In this document: in pieces, positions 33,385 through 43,554 of the stretch
How positions within the stretch are numbered: the first letter of the stretch is position 1
How the letters are laid out: the number at the start of each line of letters is the position of its first letter
Origin: an uncultured Tateyamaria sp.
Lineage (GTDB): Bacteria; Pseudomonadota; Alphaproteobacteria; Rhodobacterales; Rhodobacteraceae
Direction: 5' to 3'
Length of the DNA: 64,000 bases
Assembly: GCF_947503465.1 (NCBI RefSeq)
Contig: NZ_CANNDN010000001.1
Location: forward strand, 186,001 to 250,000
Translations under genes and position numbers: made by a program
The notes under the pieces: generated by a model
The model's database searches: none
Seen by the model: only the letters and a program-made list of their open reading frames with translations
What the model was told of the DNA's origin: nothing

Positions 33385-36300
33385 ATGAGCAGTGCCGACC
33401 CCATCACTGATCCGCCTTCTGTGCGGAAGAAAAGCCTGTGGCGGCGCCTTGGGCTGGGCAGCCTGTTTTTCAGCCTGATCCTTGCCGCCGCGCTGGGGGC
33501 TGCGATCTATGTGCTGATCGGGCGGCCCGTGGCTGCGCCGGACTGGTTGCGGGACCGGATCGAGACGCGGGCCGGCGAGGCGCTGGGGGCCGCATCGCTG
33601 CGCTTTGATGCGCTGGATCTGGTGGTCGAGGACAACGCCAAGCCGCGCGTGCGCATGACCAATGTGCAGGTGTTGAATGCGGCCGGGGCCGAGATTGTCG
33701 GCTTTTCCGAAATGCGCATCGGGCTGTCGGTGACGGACCTGGTGCAGGGGGCGTTCCGGCCCACCGAAATCGGTGTGACCGGCATCTTTGCCAACCTGCG
33801 CCGCGAGCGTGACGGATCGGTGGTCTTGTCTGGGGGGCTGGACCTGACATCGAATGCGCCTGCGCAAGAGGCGGCCACCCTGGGTCAGCTGATCGAGGGG
33901 ATTGACGATCTGATCACGGTTCCGGGTCTGTCAGCCTTGACCGAGGCCGACATCCGCGCCCTGACCCTGCGGATCGAGGATGTCCGGTCGGCCCGGGCGT
34001 GGACCGTGGATGGCGGGCGCATGCGTCTGACCCGGGAGGGCGAGACGGTGCGCATCACCTCGGACCTCGCGCTGCTGAGCGGCGGGCAGGGGGTTGCGAC
34101 GCTGGAGGCCAATTACGAGAGCCGTATCGGAGAGTCAGCGGCCACTTTCGGCGTGTTGGTCAACGATGTGGATGCCGGCGATGTGGCGACCCTGGCCCCG
34201 GCCTTTGCCTGGCTGGACGTGCTGCGGGCCCCGATCTCGGGCGCGGTGCGCGGGGTTTTTGGTGTGGATGGGACGCTGGCGCCCGTCAATGTCGCGCTGA
34301 ATATCGGTGCCGGTGTGATCCAGCCCACCGATGCGACCCGCCCCGTGCCGTTTTCGTCCGCGCGCAGTTACTTCAGCTATGATCCGCGCGGCACGGTTCT
34401 GGTCTTTGACGAGCTGTCCGTCGACAGTGCCTGGATCACCGCACAGATCGACGGGCAGGCCGTTCTGGGCATTGATGATCGGGGTGATCTTGCGGACCTG
34501 GTGGGCCAGTTCCGCGCCACGTCGCTGCGCGCGAATCCCGATGACCTTTATCCCGAACCCATCGAGATGGAGGCGGCGCAACTGGACTTCCGGTTGTCGC
34601 TGGATCCGTTCCGGCTGGATGTGGGGCAGGCGCTGTTTCAGGATCAGGGGCAGGACCTGATCGCCCGGGGCGCGCTGATCGCGGCCCCGGATGGGTGGCG
34701 ATACGAGATGGATGCCCAGATGGCCGGCATGATGCCGGGCCGCTTGCTGGAATTGTGGCCGGATCGTTTTGCCCCCAAGGCCCGCGCGTGGGTGCTGGCC
34801 AACCTGCTGGACGGGTATCTGCGCGATCTGGATGTCGCGCTGCGCGATGCGCCGAACAGTCCGGTCGTGGCCTATGCGGGCTTTGCCTATGAGAATGCCA
34901 GGGTGCGCTACCTCAAGACATTGCCGCCGATCGAGGACGGGCGCGGATCGGCCAGCCTGCTGGATGGGCGATTTGTCGTGTCGGTGGATTCCGGCCATGT
35001 CACGGCGCCGCAGGGCGGCCGCATCGATGTGAGCGGGTCGTCCTTCATCATCCCTGACGTGCGCGCCCGCGACGGCGTGCCCGCCGTGGTCCGGCTTGAG
35101 ACCGATGGCACTGTGACCGCGGGCCTGTCGCTGCTGGATCTGCCGCCGCTGAACGTGATGGAGCGGGCCGGGCTGTCACCAACATTGGCCGACGGGCGGA
35201 TCCAGGCCGCCGGAACGCTGGCCTTTGCGATGAAGGCCGGGCTGACGCCGGACGAGGTGGAATATGACGCCACGGGCACCGCCCGCGATGTCCTGAGCAC
35301 AACCCTGATCGAGGGGCGGCGCCTGGCTGCCGACACCTTGCGCGTCGTGGCGGCACAGACCGGGGTGCAGGTATCGGGTGCGGGCACCCTGGATGGCGTG
35401 CCCTTTGACGTGACCTGGCGCCAGCCGCTGAGCCGGGGCGAGGGGCCGCAGCCCAGTTCCGTCAGCGGCACTATCGAGTTGTCGGAACGCACCATCGATG
35501 CGTTTGACCTGGGCCTGCCCGCCGGATTGGTGACCGGACGCGGCACCGGCAATATCGAGATCGGCCTGCCTGCGGGCGGCGGTGTGCCCGACTTTGCCCT
35601 GACGACGAACCTGCGCGGCGTGCGCCTGTCATCACCGCCGCTGGGCTGGTCCAAACCTGCCGCGACGCCTGCCTCTTTGTCGCTGACGGGCGCGTTGGGC
35701 CCGGCGCCGCGTGTTGACCGGATGGTGCTGGACGCGCCCGGGTTGCGGGCCGAAGGGTCGATCACGGCGACCCCCGGTGGCGGGTTGGAGCGGGCGCGCT
35801 TCACAAGCGTGCGCGTGGGCAACTGGATGAACGGGCCGGTGGACCTGGTGGGCCGCGGGCGCGCGGTGCCCCCGGCCGTGCAGGTGCGCGGTGGCACGCT
35901 GGACTTGCGCGAGGCCGATTTCGGCGGTGCGGGTGCGGGCACCGGCGGGCAGCAGGGCGGTGGGCCGCTCAGCCTGACACTGGACCGGTTGCAGATCACC
36001 GACACCATCGCCCTGAACGGCGTATCGGGCGAATTCAACATGGCGCGCGGCCTTGACGGGACCTTTACCGCGCGCGTCAACGGCGGCACGCCCATTCGGG
36101 GCCAGGTGCTGCCGCAGAATGGACGCAGCGCGGTTCGGATCACCTCGGACGATGCGGGCGGTGTGGCGGCGTCGGCGGGCATTCTGAAACAGGCCCGGGG
36201 TGGTGCGCTTGACCTGACCCTGTTGCCGGTGGGGGCCGCAGGGTTTGATGGCACGTTGAACGTCCAGGAAACCCGCATTCAGGACGCGCCCGCCATTGCC

Positions 36301-36810
36301 GCGCTGCTGAATGCCCTGAGCGTCGTGGGCCTTTTGGAACAGATGAGCGGCAGCGGCATCCACTTTCAGGATGTGGAGGCGTCGTTTCGGCTGACGCCGT
36401 CCACGATGACGTTGACCCAGGCCAGCGCAACGGGCCCGTCCATGGGGTTGTCGATGGATGGCGTGTACGATGTGGCGGGGGGGCGCCTGGACATGCGGGG
36501 GGTGATTTCGCCGCTGTTCCTGATCAACGGGATTGGCAGCATCCTTACCCGGCGGGGCGAGGGGCTGATCGGCTTCAACTACACCTTGCGCGGGCCTGTG
36601 CAGCAGCCGCGTGTGCAGGTGAACCCGCTGTCGGCGCTGACGCCGGGCCTGTTCCGCGAGATTTTCCGCGCGCCCGCCCCGGAACTGCCCCCGGTCGAGG
36701 GCGACGGCCCGTCGCCGGTTGTGCCCGAGGCCTTTGTGCCCGAAGACACCGGACCAAGTGACGCAGAGCAACGGCGGCTGGAACGGCAGCGGCGTATTGA
36801 TGAACGCTGA
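33385..36810 (+). CDS. AsmA-like / DUF3971 large envelope protein
   Basis: A 1141-residue protein with one N-terminal transmembrane helix (about residues 23-45), then a very long periplasmic beta-rich region of the DUF3971/AsmA-like_C type, ending in a charged Pro-rich tail. YhdP, TamB and AsmA relatives form bridges thought to move phospholipids to the outer membrane. The C-terminal part has the AsmA-like pattern [21 protein letters not shown]. It is followed by queA after 22 bp on the same strand. Confidence 0.88.
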   Translation: MSSADPITDPPSVRKKSLWRRLGLGSLFFSLILAAALGAAIYVLIGRPVAAPDWLRDRIETRAGEALGAASLRFDALDLVVEDNAKPRVRMTNVQVLNAAGAEIVGFSEMRIGLSVTDLVQGAFRPTEIGVTGIFANLRRERDGSVVLSGGLDLTSNAPAQEAATLGQLIEGIDDLITVPGLSALTEADIRALTLRIEDVRSARAWTVDGGRMRLTREGETVRITSDLALLSGGQGVATLEANYESRIGESAATFGVLVNDVDAGDVATLAPAFAWLDVLRAPISGAVRGVFGVDGTLAPVNVALNIGAGVIQPTDATRPVPFSSARSYFSYDPRGTVLVFDELSVDSAWITAQIDGQAVLGIDDRGDLADLVGQFRATSLRANPDDLYPEPIEMEAAQLDFRLSLDPFRLDVGQALFQDQGQDLIARGALIAAPDGWRYEMDAQMAGMMPGRLLELWPDRFAPKARAWVLANLLDGYLRDLDVALRDAPNSPVVAYAGFAYENARVRYLKTLPPIEDGRGSASLLDGRFVVSVDSGHVTAPQGGRIDVSGSSFIIPDVRARDGVPAVVRLETDGTVTAGLSLLDLPPLNVMERAGLSPTLADGRIQAAGTLAFAMKAGLTPDEVEYDATGTARDVLSTTLIEGRRLAADTLRVVAAQTGVQVSGAGTLDGVPFDVTWRQPLSRGEGPQPSSVSGTIELSERTIDAFDLGLPAGLVTGRGTGNIEIGLPAGGGVPDFALTTNLRGVRLSSPPLGWSKPAATPASLSLTGALGPAPRVDRMVLDAPGLRAEGSITATPGGGLERARFTSVRVGNWMNGPVDLVGRGRAVPPAVQVRGGTLDLREADFGGAGAGTGGQQGGGPLSLTLDRLQITDTIALNGVSGEFNMARGLDGTFTARVNGGTPIRGQVLPQNGRSAVRITSDDAGGVAASAGILKQARGGALDLTLLPVGAAGFDGTLNVQETRIQDAPAIAALLNALSVVGLLEQMSGSGIHFQDVEASFRLTPSTMTLTQASATGPSMGLSMDGVYDVAGGRLDMRGVISPLFLINGIGSILTRRGEGLIGFNYTLRGPVQQPRVQVNPLSALTPGLFREIFRAPAPELPPVEGDGPSPVVPEAFVPEDTGPSDAEQRRLERQRRIDER

Positions 36811-36832
36811 GCGTCCCGGTAGGGGGACGCGC

Positions 36833-37885
36833 ATGAGACTGGATGATTTCGACTTTGACCTACCCGAGCAGCTGATCGCGACACGGCCCGCCGCGCCGCG
36901 GTCGTCGGCCCGCCTGCTGGTGGCCCAGGGCGACAAGATCCATGACCAGCGCGTGACCGATCTGGTGGACTGGTTGCGCCCGGGTGATCTGCTGGTGCTG
37001 AACGACACGCGGGTGATCCCCGCGCGGCTGTTCGGCACGCGGGCGCGGCACAGTGCGCAGGGTCTGACCGAGGCGCGGATCGAGGTCACGTTGCTGGAGC
37101 CGCGCGCCGATGGCGCGTGGTCGGCGCTGGTGAAGCCCCTGAAGAAGGTGAAGCCGGGCGAGGTCGTGCGCTTTTCCGAGGTTCTGTCCGCCACGCTGGA
37201 GGGCAGTGAAGACGGGCAGGGGCATTTGCGGTTCAACCTGGCCGGCGATGATTTCGACGCGGCGTTGGCCGAGGCGGGGGCCATGCCCTTGCCACCCTAC
37301 ATTGCCGCGAAACGGCCCGCCGATGCACGGGACAAGACGGATTACCAGGCGATCTGGGCGCGCAACAGCGGCGCGGTGGCGGCCCCGACGGCCTCCTTGC
37401 ATTTTGATGCGCCATTGATGGATGCGCTGGCGGCGCGCGGCGTCGCGATCACCTATGTGACCCTGCACGTGGGCGCAGGCACGTTTCTGCCGGTCAAGGT
37501 CGAGGACGTGACCCAGCACAGGATGCATGCGGAATGGGGGCAGGTGTCCGTGCAGGCGGCGCAGGATATCGCGGCGGCCAGGGCGCGAGGCAACCGGGTG
37601 ATCCCGGTGGGCACCACGGCGCTGCGCCTGATCGAGACGATGGCGCGCGATGGCGGCATCACCGCCTGGGAAGGCGACACGGATATCTTCATCTATCCCG
37701 GCTTTGCCTTCCGCGTGGCAGACGGGTTGATGACCAACTTTCACCTGCCGAAGTCGACATTGATGATGCTTGTGTCGGCTTTGATGGGGCAGGACCGCAT
37801 TCGGGCGATCTATGACCATGCTGTCCGGTCGGAATACCGGTTCTTTTCCTACGGGGACGCGTCGCTTTTGTTGCCGCAAACGTGA
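36833..37885 (+). CDS. queA: S-adenosylmethionine:tRNA ribosyltransferase-isomerase
   Basis: QueA transfers and isomerises the ribosyl moiety of SAM to make epoxyqueuosine in tRNA. The 350-residue protein has the family start [18 protein letters not shown], then [27 protein letters not shown] and the C-terminal [19 protein letters not shown] 36833 follows AGGGGGA; the open frame runs back into the previous gene, but no conserved sequence lies there. It is probably cotranscribed with the AsmA-like gene. Confidence 0.97.
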   Translation: MRLDDFDFDLPEQLIATRPAAPRSSARLLVAQGDKIHDQRVTDLVDWLRPGDLLVLNDTRVIPARLFGTRARHSAQGLTEARIEVTLLEPRADGAWSALVKPLKKVKPGEVVRFSEVLSATLEGSEDGQGHLRFNLAGDDFDAALAEAGAMPLPPYIAAKRPADARDKTDYQAIWARNSGAVAAPTASLHFDAPLMDALAARGVAITYVTLHVGAGTFLPVKVEDVTQHRMHAEWGQVSVQAAQDIAAARARGNRVIPVGTTALRLIETMARDGGITAWEGDTDIFIYPGFAFRVADGLMTNFHLPKSTLMMLVSALMGQDRIRAIYDHAVRSEYRFFSYGDASLLLPQT

Positions 37886-37977
37886 CACCGGAAACCGACA
37901 AAACGCGTCGCACATATCTGCGACATCTCTGGGTGATACAGGCCACGCTGGACGCATAGGCCAAGGAGTACAGTTAC

Positions 37978-39246
37978 ATGTTCCAGGTACTGACAAGCGC
38001 GTGGGCGCTGCTGTTTGGCATGGGCCTTTTGATGGTGGGCAACGGGATGCAGGGCACGCTGCTGGGCATCCGGGGCGAGATCGAAGGCTTTTCGACCGCC
38101 CAGATGTCGATTGTCATGTCCGCCTATTTCCTTGGCTTTCTGGGCGGCAGCCGAATGGCGCCCCGCATGATCCAGCGGGTGGGGCATGTGCGCGTGTTTG
38201 CGGCGCTTGCCTCGCTGATCTCTGCCGTGATGATCCTGTACCCGACCTTTACCGATCCGTTGGTATGGGCAGTGGGCCGTGTGATCATCGGCTTCTGTTT
38301 CTCGGCGGTGTATGTGACGGCGGAAAGCTGGCTTAACGACGCGGCGGACAACTCCAACCGGGGCAAGGCGCTGTCGCTTTACATGATCGTGCAGACGACA
38401 GGTATCGTCATCAGCCAGTACCTGCTGTTGACCGCCGATCCGTCGGGTTTCGTCTTGTTCGTGATCCCGTCGGTCCTGGTGTCATTGGCGATCACACCGA
38501 TCCTGCTGTCGATCAGTCCGGTCCCGGCCTTTGACACCACCAAGCCGATGACATTGCGCGAGCTTGTCGGGGTGTCGCCCCTGGGCTGTGTGGGCATGTT
38601 CCTGCTGGGTGGTGTGTTTGCCGCACAGTTCGGGATGGCGGCCGTCTATGGCACCGAGGCGGGGCTGAGCGTGGCGCAGATTTCGACCTTTGTGTCGACG
38701 TTCTTTATCGCTGCGGTGCTGCTGCAATATCCCATCGGCTGGATTTCGGACCGGATGGACCGCCGCGTGCTGATCCTAGTCCTGGCCGCGTTCGGTGCTG
38801 TGGGGTCGCTGATCGGCATGCTTCTGGGCAGCAACTTTGCCATGCTTCTGGTGTCGGCCTTTGTGGTTGGTGGCATGTCGAACCCGCTGTATTCCCTGCT
38901 TTTGGCGCATACCAACGACTTTCTGGCCCACGAAGACATGGCGGCGGCGTCGGGCGGTCTGATCTTCATCAATGGGCTCGGGGCCGTCTTTGGGCCGCTG
39001 ATCGTGGGGGCGATGATGGGCAGTATCGGCCCGGCCGGATTTTACCTGTTCACCGGCGTCCTGTTCGTGGCGCTTGTGGTCTACGCAGCCTACCGTGCCA
39101 CGCAGCGGGCCAGCACGCCCGTGGACGAGACAGGGTCGTATGTTGCGATGTCCCAGGCGGCGACCACGCCGGTGGCGATGGAAATCGCGCAGGAATACGC
39201 CATCGAAGCTGATTTGGAAGGCGAAGACGACAACCGGGCGGAGTGA
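37978..39246 (+). CDS. MFS transporter, 12-helix type
   Basis: A 422-residue membrane protein with 12 predicted transmembrane helices and an acidic cytosolic C-terminal tail of about 45 residues. Features are SAYFLGFLGGSRMAPRMIQRVGHVRVF (motif A region) and the WISDRMDRR loop in the second half. It resembles the YcaD-like MFS group. The substrate is unknown. It has a CAAGGAG ribosome site. The small downstream gene starts 30 bp after its stop. Confidence 0.85.
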   Translation: MFQVLTSAWALLFGMGLLMVGNGMQGTLLGIRGEIEGFSTAQMSIVMSAYFLGFLGGSRMAPRMIQRVGHVRVFAALASLISAVMILYPTFTDPLVWAVGRVIIGFCFSAVYVTAESWLNDAADNSNRGKALSLYMIVQTTGIVISQYLLLTADPSGFVLFVIPSVLVSLAITPILLSISPVPAFDTTKPMTLRELVGVSPLGCVGMFLLGGVFAAQFGMAAVYGTEAGLSVAQISTFVSTFFIAAVLLQYPIGWISDRMDRRVLILVLAAFGAVGSLIGMLLGSNFAMLLVSAFVVGGMSNPLYSLLLAHTNDFLAHEDMAAASGGLIFINGLGAVFGPLIVGAMMGSIGPAGFYLFTGVLFVALVVYAAYRATQRASTPVDETGSYVAMSQAATTPVAMEIAQEYAIEADLEGEDDNRAE

Positions 39247-39275
39247 TAAACTGGGTTCCGTTCGAGGAGAGTGCC

Positions 39276-39491
39276 ATGATTCCACCACGAGAGCCGCCAA
39301 AAACAAAACTGCCCCCGCCGTTGCCGCCGGTTTACGGATGGGTGATCGCTGCAGTGTGTTATCTTGGCCTCCTTTGGAATTGGTGGTTTGACGTTCGCTT
39401 GGATGACGATCCGAGTGTTTTTGGGCGAATGATGCCGGGCTTTCTAGTCATGTTCCCGATTGTAGTGGCCTTCAAAGTGCTGAGACGGTGA
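39276..39491 (+). CDS. Small hypothetical membrane protein
   Basis: A 71-residue protein with a Pro-rich N-terminus (residues 2-17) and two short hydrophobic helices around a WWFDVRLDDDP loop. ATG 39276 is preceded by GAGGAG at an ideal distance; an in-frame GTG at 39243 overlaps the MFS stop region but has no such site. No family is recognised. The context suggests cotranscription with the MFS gene. The gap 39492-39660 has no further gene. Confidence 0.65.
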   Translation: MIPPREPPKTKLPPPLPPVYGWVIAAVCYLGLLWNWWFDVRLDDDPSVFGRMMPGFLVMFPIVVAFKVLRR

Positions 39492-39660
39492 TGTCGCTGC
39501 ATTGAACAAGCGAGCTACTCATTTGATAAGGAAGAGCGGGTTTGACCGGGTTTGCAACCGGGCCGGGTAATGTGTCGCAGCTGTTGTATTTCGTGATTTG
39601 GGACACAAGATAAACTGTGTAACGCTTTGATGACGGGGCATGGGTATTGGGAGAGAAACC

Positions 39661-40242
39661 ATGGTGGGTCCGGACGATGTTTTGCGGTTCTGGTTGGATG
39701 AGTGCGGTCCGGAGGAGTGGTTCAAGTCCGATCCCGTCCTTGATCAGACCATACGTGACCGTTTTGGCGCGACCTGGAAGGCGGCGACCGAGGGCCGATA
39801 TGCCCTTTGGCTGACCTATCCGTCCGGCGCGCTGGCCTATGTCATTCTGACCGACCAGTTCCCGCGCAACATGTTTCGCGATGATGCGGCGGCCTTTTCG
39901 ACGGACAAGGCGGCGCTGGCTGCGGCCAAGTCGGCCATCGCCAAGGGGTGGGACCTGCGGATCGACATGCCCGCCCGCCAGTTCTTTTACATGCCGCTCG
40001 AGCATTCCGAGAACCTGTGCGATCAGGACCGCGCCGTGCGCCTGATCTGCGAGCGCACCGAACAGGATGAAACCTTCTTGCTGCATGCCCGCGCGCATCG
40101 CGAGGTGATCCGCCAGTTCGGTCGGTTCCCGCATCGCAATGCGGCGCTTGGCCGTGCCACGACAAATGCCGAACAGGCACATCTGGATGCCGGTGGCTAT
40201 GGCACCATTGTGCGCAGCCTTCAGGCGGATCAGGCGGCCTGA
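39661..40242 (+). CDS. DUF924 family protein
   Basis: A 193-residue DUF924 protein. It has the family-typical VLRFWLDECGPEEWFKSDPVLDQTIRDRF start, the central LTDQFPRNMFRD motif and the FFYMPLEHSE segment. The all-helical fold is related to TPR-like proteins and its function is not known. ATG 39661 follows GGGAGAG. An earlier in-frame ATG at 39640 is possible. It lies upstream of lpd on the same strand but is separated from it by 145 bp with a distinct operator. Confidence 0.88.
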   Translation: MVGPDDVLRFWLDECGPEEWFKSDPVLDQTIRDRFGATWKAATEGRYALWLTYPSGALAYVILTDQFPRNMFRDDAAAFSTDKAALAAAKSAIAKGWDLRIDMPARQFFYMPLEHSENLCDQDRAVRLICERTEQDETFLLHARAHREVIRQFGRFPHRNAALGRATTNAEQAHLDAGGYGTIVRSLQADQAA

Positions 40243-40337
40243 TCCTGTGCCGTCCATCATGCGTGGCGCCTGACGCGGGCCTTCCCTAGCGTCAGTCGAT
40301 TTGTCGCGCTCGGTCTTCGTTGAGGTCTGCACGGAAA

Positions 40338-40355
40338 TAGTTTAACGGTAAACTA
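40338..40355. promoter_or_regulatory. Palindromic operator ahead of lpd
   Basis: TAGTTTA-ACGG-TAAACTA has 7-bp perfect arms and a central CG, 33-50 bp before the lpd start codon. It matches the pdhA site (ATAGTTTA-GCGT-TAAACTAT) in both arms. A TTGAGG at 40320-40325 could be the -35, placing the operator over the -10, as expected for a repressor. Confidence 0.7.
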
Positions 40356-40387
40356 AATCTGACGCAGCGCTTGGCGAGGACATTGAT

Positions 40388-41785
40388 ATGGCAGCGAAAT
40401 CCTTTGACGTGGTGATTATCGGGTCCGGTCCCGGGGGCTATGTGGCCGCCATTCGGGCCGCCCAACTGGGCCTGAGCACCTGTGTTGTCGAGCGCGAGCA
40501 TCTGGGCGGCATCTGTCTGAACTGGGGCTGCATTCCCACCAAGGCGATGCTGCGGTCGTCCGAAGTGTTCCACCTGATGCACCGCGCCAAGGAATTTGGC
40601 CTCAAGGCGGATGGCATCGACTATGACTTGCCTGCCGTGGTGGACCGGTCGCGCAAGGTGGCGGGGCAGCTTTCGGGGGGTGTGCAGCACCTGCTGAAGA
40701 AGAACAAGGTGACGGTCATCATGGGCGAGGGCACCGTCCCGTCCAAGGGCAAGGTGAGCGTCAAGACCGACAAGGGCACCGAAGAGCTGACGGCCAAGAA
40801 CATCATTCTGGCCACCGGCGCGCGGGCCCGCGAGTTGCCGGGGCTTGAGGCCGATGGCGAACTGGTCTGGACCTACAAGGCCGCGCTGACGCCGGGCCGC
40901 ATGCCGAAAAAGCTGCTGGTCATCGGATCGGGTGCGATCGGTATCGAATTTGCAAGCTTCTACAACACGCTGGGCGCTGACACGACCGTGGTCGAGGTCA
41001 TGGACCGCGTGCTGCCCGTGGAAGATGCCGAGATTTCGGCCTTTGCCAAGAAGGCGTTCGAAAAGCAGGGCATGAAGATCATGCAGAAGGCGATGGTCAA
41101 GCAACTGGACCGCGCGAAGGGCAAGGTCACGGCCCATATCGAAGTGGGCGGCAAGGTCGAAAAGCTCGAGTTTGACACCGTGATTTCCGCCGTGGGCATT
41201 GTCGGCAATGTCGAGGGCCTGAACCTTGAGAAACTGGGCGTGAAGGTGGACCGGACCCATGTGGTCACGGACGAATACTGCCGCACCGGGGTCGAAGGTA
41301 TCTTTGCCATCGGCGACATCGCGGGTGCGCCGTGGCTGGCCCACAAGGCGAGCCACGAAGGTGTCATGGTGGCCGAACTGATCGCGGGCAAGAACGACGT
41401 GCACCCGATCAAGCCGAATTCGATTGCCGGGTGCACCTATTGTCACCCGCAGGTTGCCAGTGTTGGTCTGACCGAGGCGGCGGCGAAAGAGGCCGGGTAC
41501 AAGGTAAAGGTCGGCAAGTTCCCCTTCATCGGCAATGGCAAGGCGATTGCACTTGGAGAGCCCGAGGGCATGATCAAGACCGTGTTCGATGAAAAGACAG
41601 GCGAGCTGCTGGGCGCGCACATGATCGGGGCCGAGGTGACCGAGCTGATCCAGGGCTATGTCGTGGGGCAGGCGCTGGAGACCACGGAAGAAGACCTGAT
41701 GCACGCCGTGTTCCCGCACCCGACGCTGTCGGAGATGATGCACGAGAGCGTGCTGGATGCCTATGACCGCGTGATCCATATGTAG
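40388..41785 (+). CDS. lpd: Dihydrolipoyl dehydrogenase (E3)
   Basis: The 465-residue flavoprotein reoxidises dihydrolipoate in 2-oxoacid dehydrogenase complexes. FAD motif GSGPGGYVAAIRAAQLG lies at residues 12-28, the redox disulfide at Cys43-Cys48 (GGICLNWGCIP), the NAD motif GSGAIGIEFASF in the middle, and the His444/Glu449 dyad in HPTLSEMMHE. It is unlinked to pdhABC but shares its upstream operator, which points to this as the E3 of the pyruvate complex. A strong terminator follows. Confidence 0.96.
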   Translation: MAAKSFDVVIIGSGPGGYVAAIRAAQLGLSTCVVEREHLGGICLNWGCIPTKAMLRSSEVFHLMHRAKEFGLKADGIDYDLPAVVDRSRKVAGQLSGGVQHLLKKNKVTVIMGEGTVPSKGKVSVKTDKGTEELTAKNIILATGARARELPGLEADGELVWTYKAALTPGRMPKKLLVIGSGAIGIEFASFYNTLGADTTVVEVMDRVLPVEDAEISAFAKKAFEKQGMKIMQKAMVKQLDRAKGKVTAHIEVGGKVEKLEFDTVISAVGIVGNVEGLNLEKLGVKVDRTHVVTDEYCRTGVEGIFAIGDIAGAPWLAHKASHEGVMVAELIAGKNDVHPIKPNSIAGCTYCHPQVASVGLTEAAAKEAGYKVKVGKFPFIGNGKAIALGEPEGMIKTVFDEKTGELLGAHMIGAEVTELIQGYVVGQALETTEEDLMHAVFPHPTLSEMMHESVLDAYDRVIHM

Positions 41786-41808
41786 GTGAAATGCCTTTTC
41801 GGGATCTC

Positions 41809-41840
41809 GAATGGCCGCTACTCTGCGGCCATTCTTTTTT
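41809..41840 (+). terminator. Intrinsic terminator of lpd
   Basis: A perfect 10-bp stem GAATGGCCGC/GCGGCCATTC with loop TACTCT is followed by TTTTTT. It lies 23 bp after the lpd stop. Confidence 0.92.
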
Positions 41841-41854
41841 CCGAGGTGATTGAC

Positions 41855-42256
41855 ATGAAGAGTATTAAAGTGGGTCTCATCGTCTTGGCCGGTGCCTTTT
41901 TGGCAGCACCGTCGCCCGGGCAGGCGCAGCAGTTGATTGCAGAGTACTATACGCTCCTGACAGGTGCGGATTTGCGCAACTCAAGCGGTGCGGCGTTGGG
42001 CAGTTTCTGCGCCATCGTTCAGCAGGACCGCGCCAACCATCATCGATTTGGCATTCGGCATGATGGCGATCAGTGGGACCCGATCTTTGCTGACCCTGCC
42101 GCGCGTGCACAGATTTCGGCCAACTGCCAACTGGCCGCAGGGTCCGAATATCTTCCCTCGGCGATAGCGCAATACGGCACGCGCTATGTCTGGGTGCGCG
42201 TTTATGGCAGTGGGACGTGGCCGACCATGGTGCTGGTGTCCGAAGGCGCGGGCTGA
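41855..42256 (+). CDS. Small exported hypothetical protein
   Basis: A 133-residue protein with a clear signal peptide (Lys-rich start, hydrophobic core IVLAGAFLAA, likely cleavage after QAQ near residue 24). The mature part has two Cys residues that could form one disulfide. No family was recognised. ATG 41855 is used because an earlier in-frame start would place the lpd terminator inside the gene. It stands alone between the lpd terminator and the MFS gene. Confidence 0.7.
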   Translation: MKSIKVGLIVLAGAFLAAPSPGQAQQLIAEYYTLLTGADLRNSSGAALGSFCAIVQQDRANHHRFGIRHDGDQWDPIFADPAARAQISANCQLAAGSEYLPSAIAQYGTRYVWVRVYGSGTWPTMVLVSEGAG

Positions 42257-42297
42257 CGCATCTTGCAGGCGTGCCGCGCCCGTGAAATGAGCGGGGC

Positions 42298-43461
42298 ATG
42301 ACCGACCGCACATCCTTCCCGCTTGTTCTTGCCCTGTGGGGCGCTGGCCTTGGTGCGGCGGGGCAGTATGCCAAAATCTCGGTCATCTTTGACCGATTGC
42401 CCGAGGTCTACCCCGATGCGGGCACGGCTTTGGGTTTCATCGTGTCGCTTGTGGGTTTTGTCGGCATCGTGCTGGGGGTTGTTGCGGGGCTTGTGGTCGC
42501 CCGTATTCGCTATCGACGCGCAATGCTGTGGGCGCTGTGGGCCGGGGCGGCGCTGTCGTTGTTTCAGGCGACATTGCCCAGCCTGCCGCTGATGCTGGCA
42601 AGCCGCGCGCTCGAGGGTGTGTCCCATCTGGCGATGGTTGTCGCTGCCCCGACACTGATTGCGCAGCTGAGTGCTGAGCGGCATCGGGGGTTTACCCTGA
42701 CGCTCTGGAGCACGTTCTTTTCGGTCGCGTTCACCCTGCTGGTGGTTCTTGGCCTGCCGCTGGTGGATGCGATGGGTCTGCCCGCGTTGTTCGTGGCGCA
42801 TGCGATCTGGCTGGCCGTGTTTGCCGTGATCCTTGGGCTGTTCCTGCGCCCGTTGGAGGTGCCGCCCGACAGCGCCTTGTCGTTGCGCGGTATCCTGCGG
42901 GATCATGTGGCAATCTACCGGTCACCGCGCATTGCGGCGCCGGGGGCGGGGTGGATGTTCTATACCTTTTGCTTTCTGGCCATCCTGACGGTGCTGCCGC
43001 CCTACATTGCGCCGGAATGGCGGGCGTGGGTGATGGGGGCGATGCCGCTGGTGGCCATCGGTGTGTCGCTGACACTCGGCGTCTATGCCTTGCGGTTCAT
43101 GGGCGCCGTCATGCTGATCCAGATCGGGTTTGCCTTGTGCATCGCGTCGCTGCTGTGGCTGTGGATCGCGCCGGGGATGCCGGTGGCCTGTCTTTCGCTG
43201 GCAGGCGCACTGGGGCTGGTGCAGGGGGCGAGTTTTGCCGCCGTGCCGCAGTTGAACGCCACGGCCGCGCATCAAAGCCAAGCCTATGGCGGCCTCGCGC
43301 AGACCGGTAATCTGGGCAACACGCTGGGCACGCCCGCGCTGCTGGCTGTGCTGGGCATGGCGGGGTTTCCGGGGTTGGTGTGGACCTGCATCGCGGTCTT
43401 TGGCTGTGGGATTGCGGCGCACGCCTGGATGGCCGCGCGACGCCGTGCTGACATGGCATGA
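42298..43461 (+). CDS. MFS transporter
   Basis: A 387-residue membrane protein with 12 predicted helices. The N-terminal half has [24 protein letters not shown] and the motif A-like [12 protein letters not shown] loop, then [22 protein letters not shown] in helix 4. The family is clear but the substrate is not. Short ends and few charged residues in the loops suggest a small-metabolite exporter. It starts 41 bp after the small exported protein. It ends 94 bp before uvrA, which has its own SOS box. Confidence 0.82.
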   Translation: MTDRTSFPLVLALWGAGLGAAGQYAKISVIFDRLPEVYPDAGTALGFIVSLVGFVGIVLGVVAGLVVARIRYRRAMLWALWAGAALSLFQATLPSLPLMLASRALEGVSHLAMVVAAPTLIAQLSAERHRGFTLTLWSTFFSVAFTLLVVLGLPLVDAMGLPALFVAHAIWLAVFAVILGLFLRPLEVPPDSALSLRGILRDHVAIYRSPRIAAPGAGWMFYTFCFLAILTVLPPYIAPEWRAWVMGAMPLVAIGVSLTLGVYALRFMGAVMLIQIGFALCIASLLWLWIAPGMPVACLSLAGALGLVQGASFAAVPQLNATAAHQSQAYGGLAQTGNLGNTLGTPALLAVLGMAGFPGLVWTCIAVFGCGIAAHAWMAARRRADMA

Positions 43462-43474
43462 CAGCAGTACGCAT

Positions 43475-43489
43475 GTTCGCGTCTTGTTC
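43475..43489. promoter_or_regulatory. LexA (SOS) box upstream of uvrA
   Basis: GTTC-GCGTCTT-GTTC is an exact match to the alphaproteobacterial LexA consensus GTTC-N7-GTTC. It lies 66 bp before the uvrA start codon. This predicts DNA-damage induction of uvrA. Confidence 0.85.
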
Positions 43490-43554
43490 TCACTTTTTCA
43501 TTGGCTGTTTCGCCCATGTGACCTATGTACAGATCGTTAATCCGGGGGGCTGAC

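Noticed and set aside
34908..36278. A 456-codon open frame antisense to the AsmA-like gene
   Set aside because: Pro/Ser/Arg-rich translation, no recognisable domain, and the opposite strand has a coherent protein.
39583..39611. Promoter TTGTAT-17-AAGATA ahead of the DUF924 gene
   Set aside because: Both hexamers are poor matches and the region is short of other signals; it is too weak to list.
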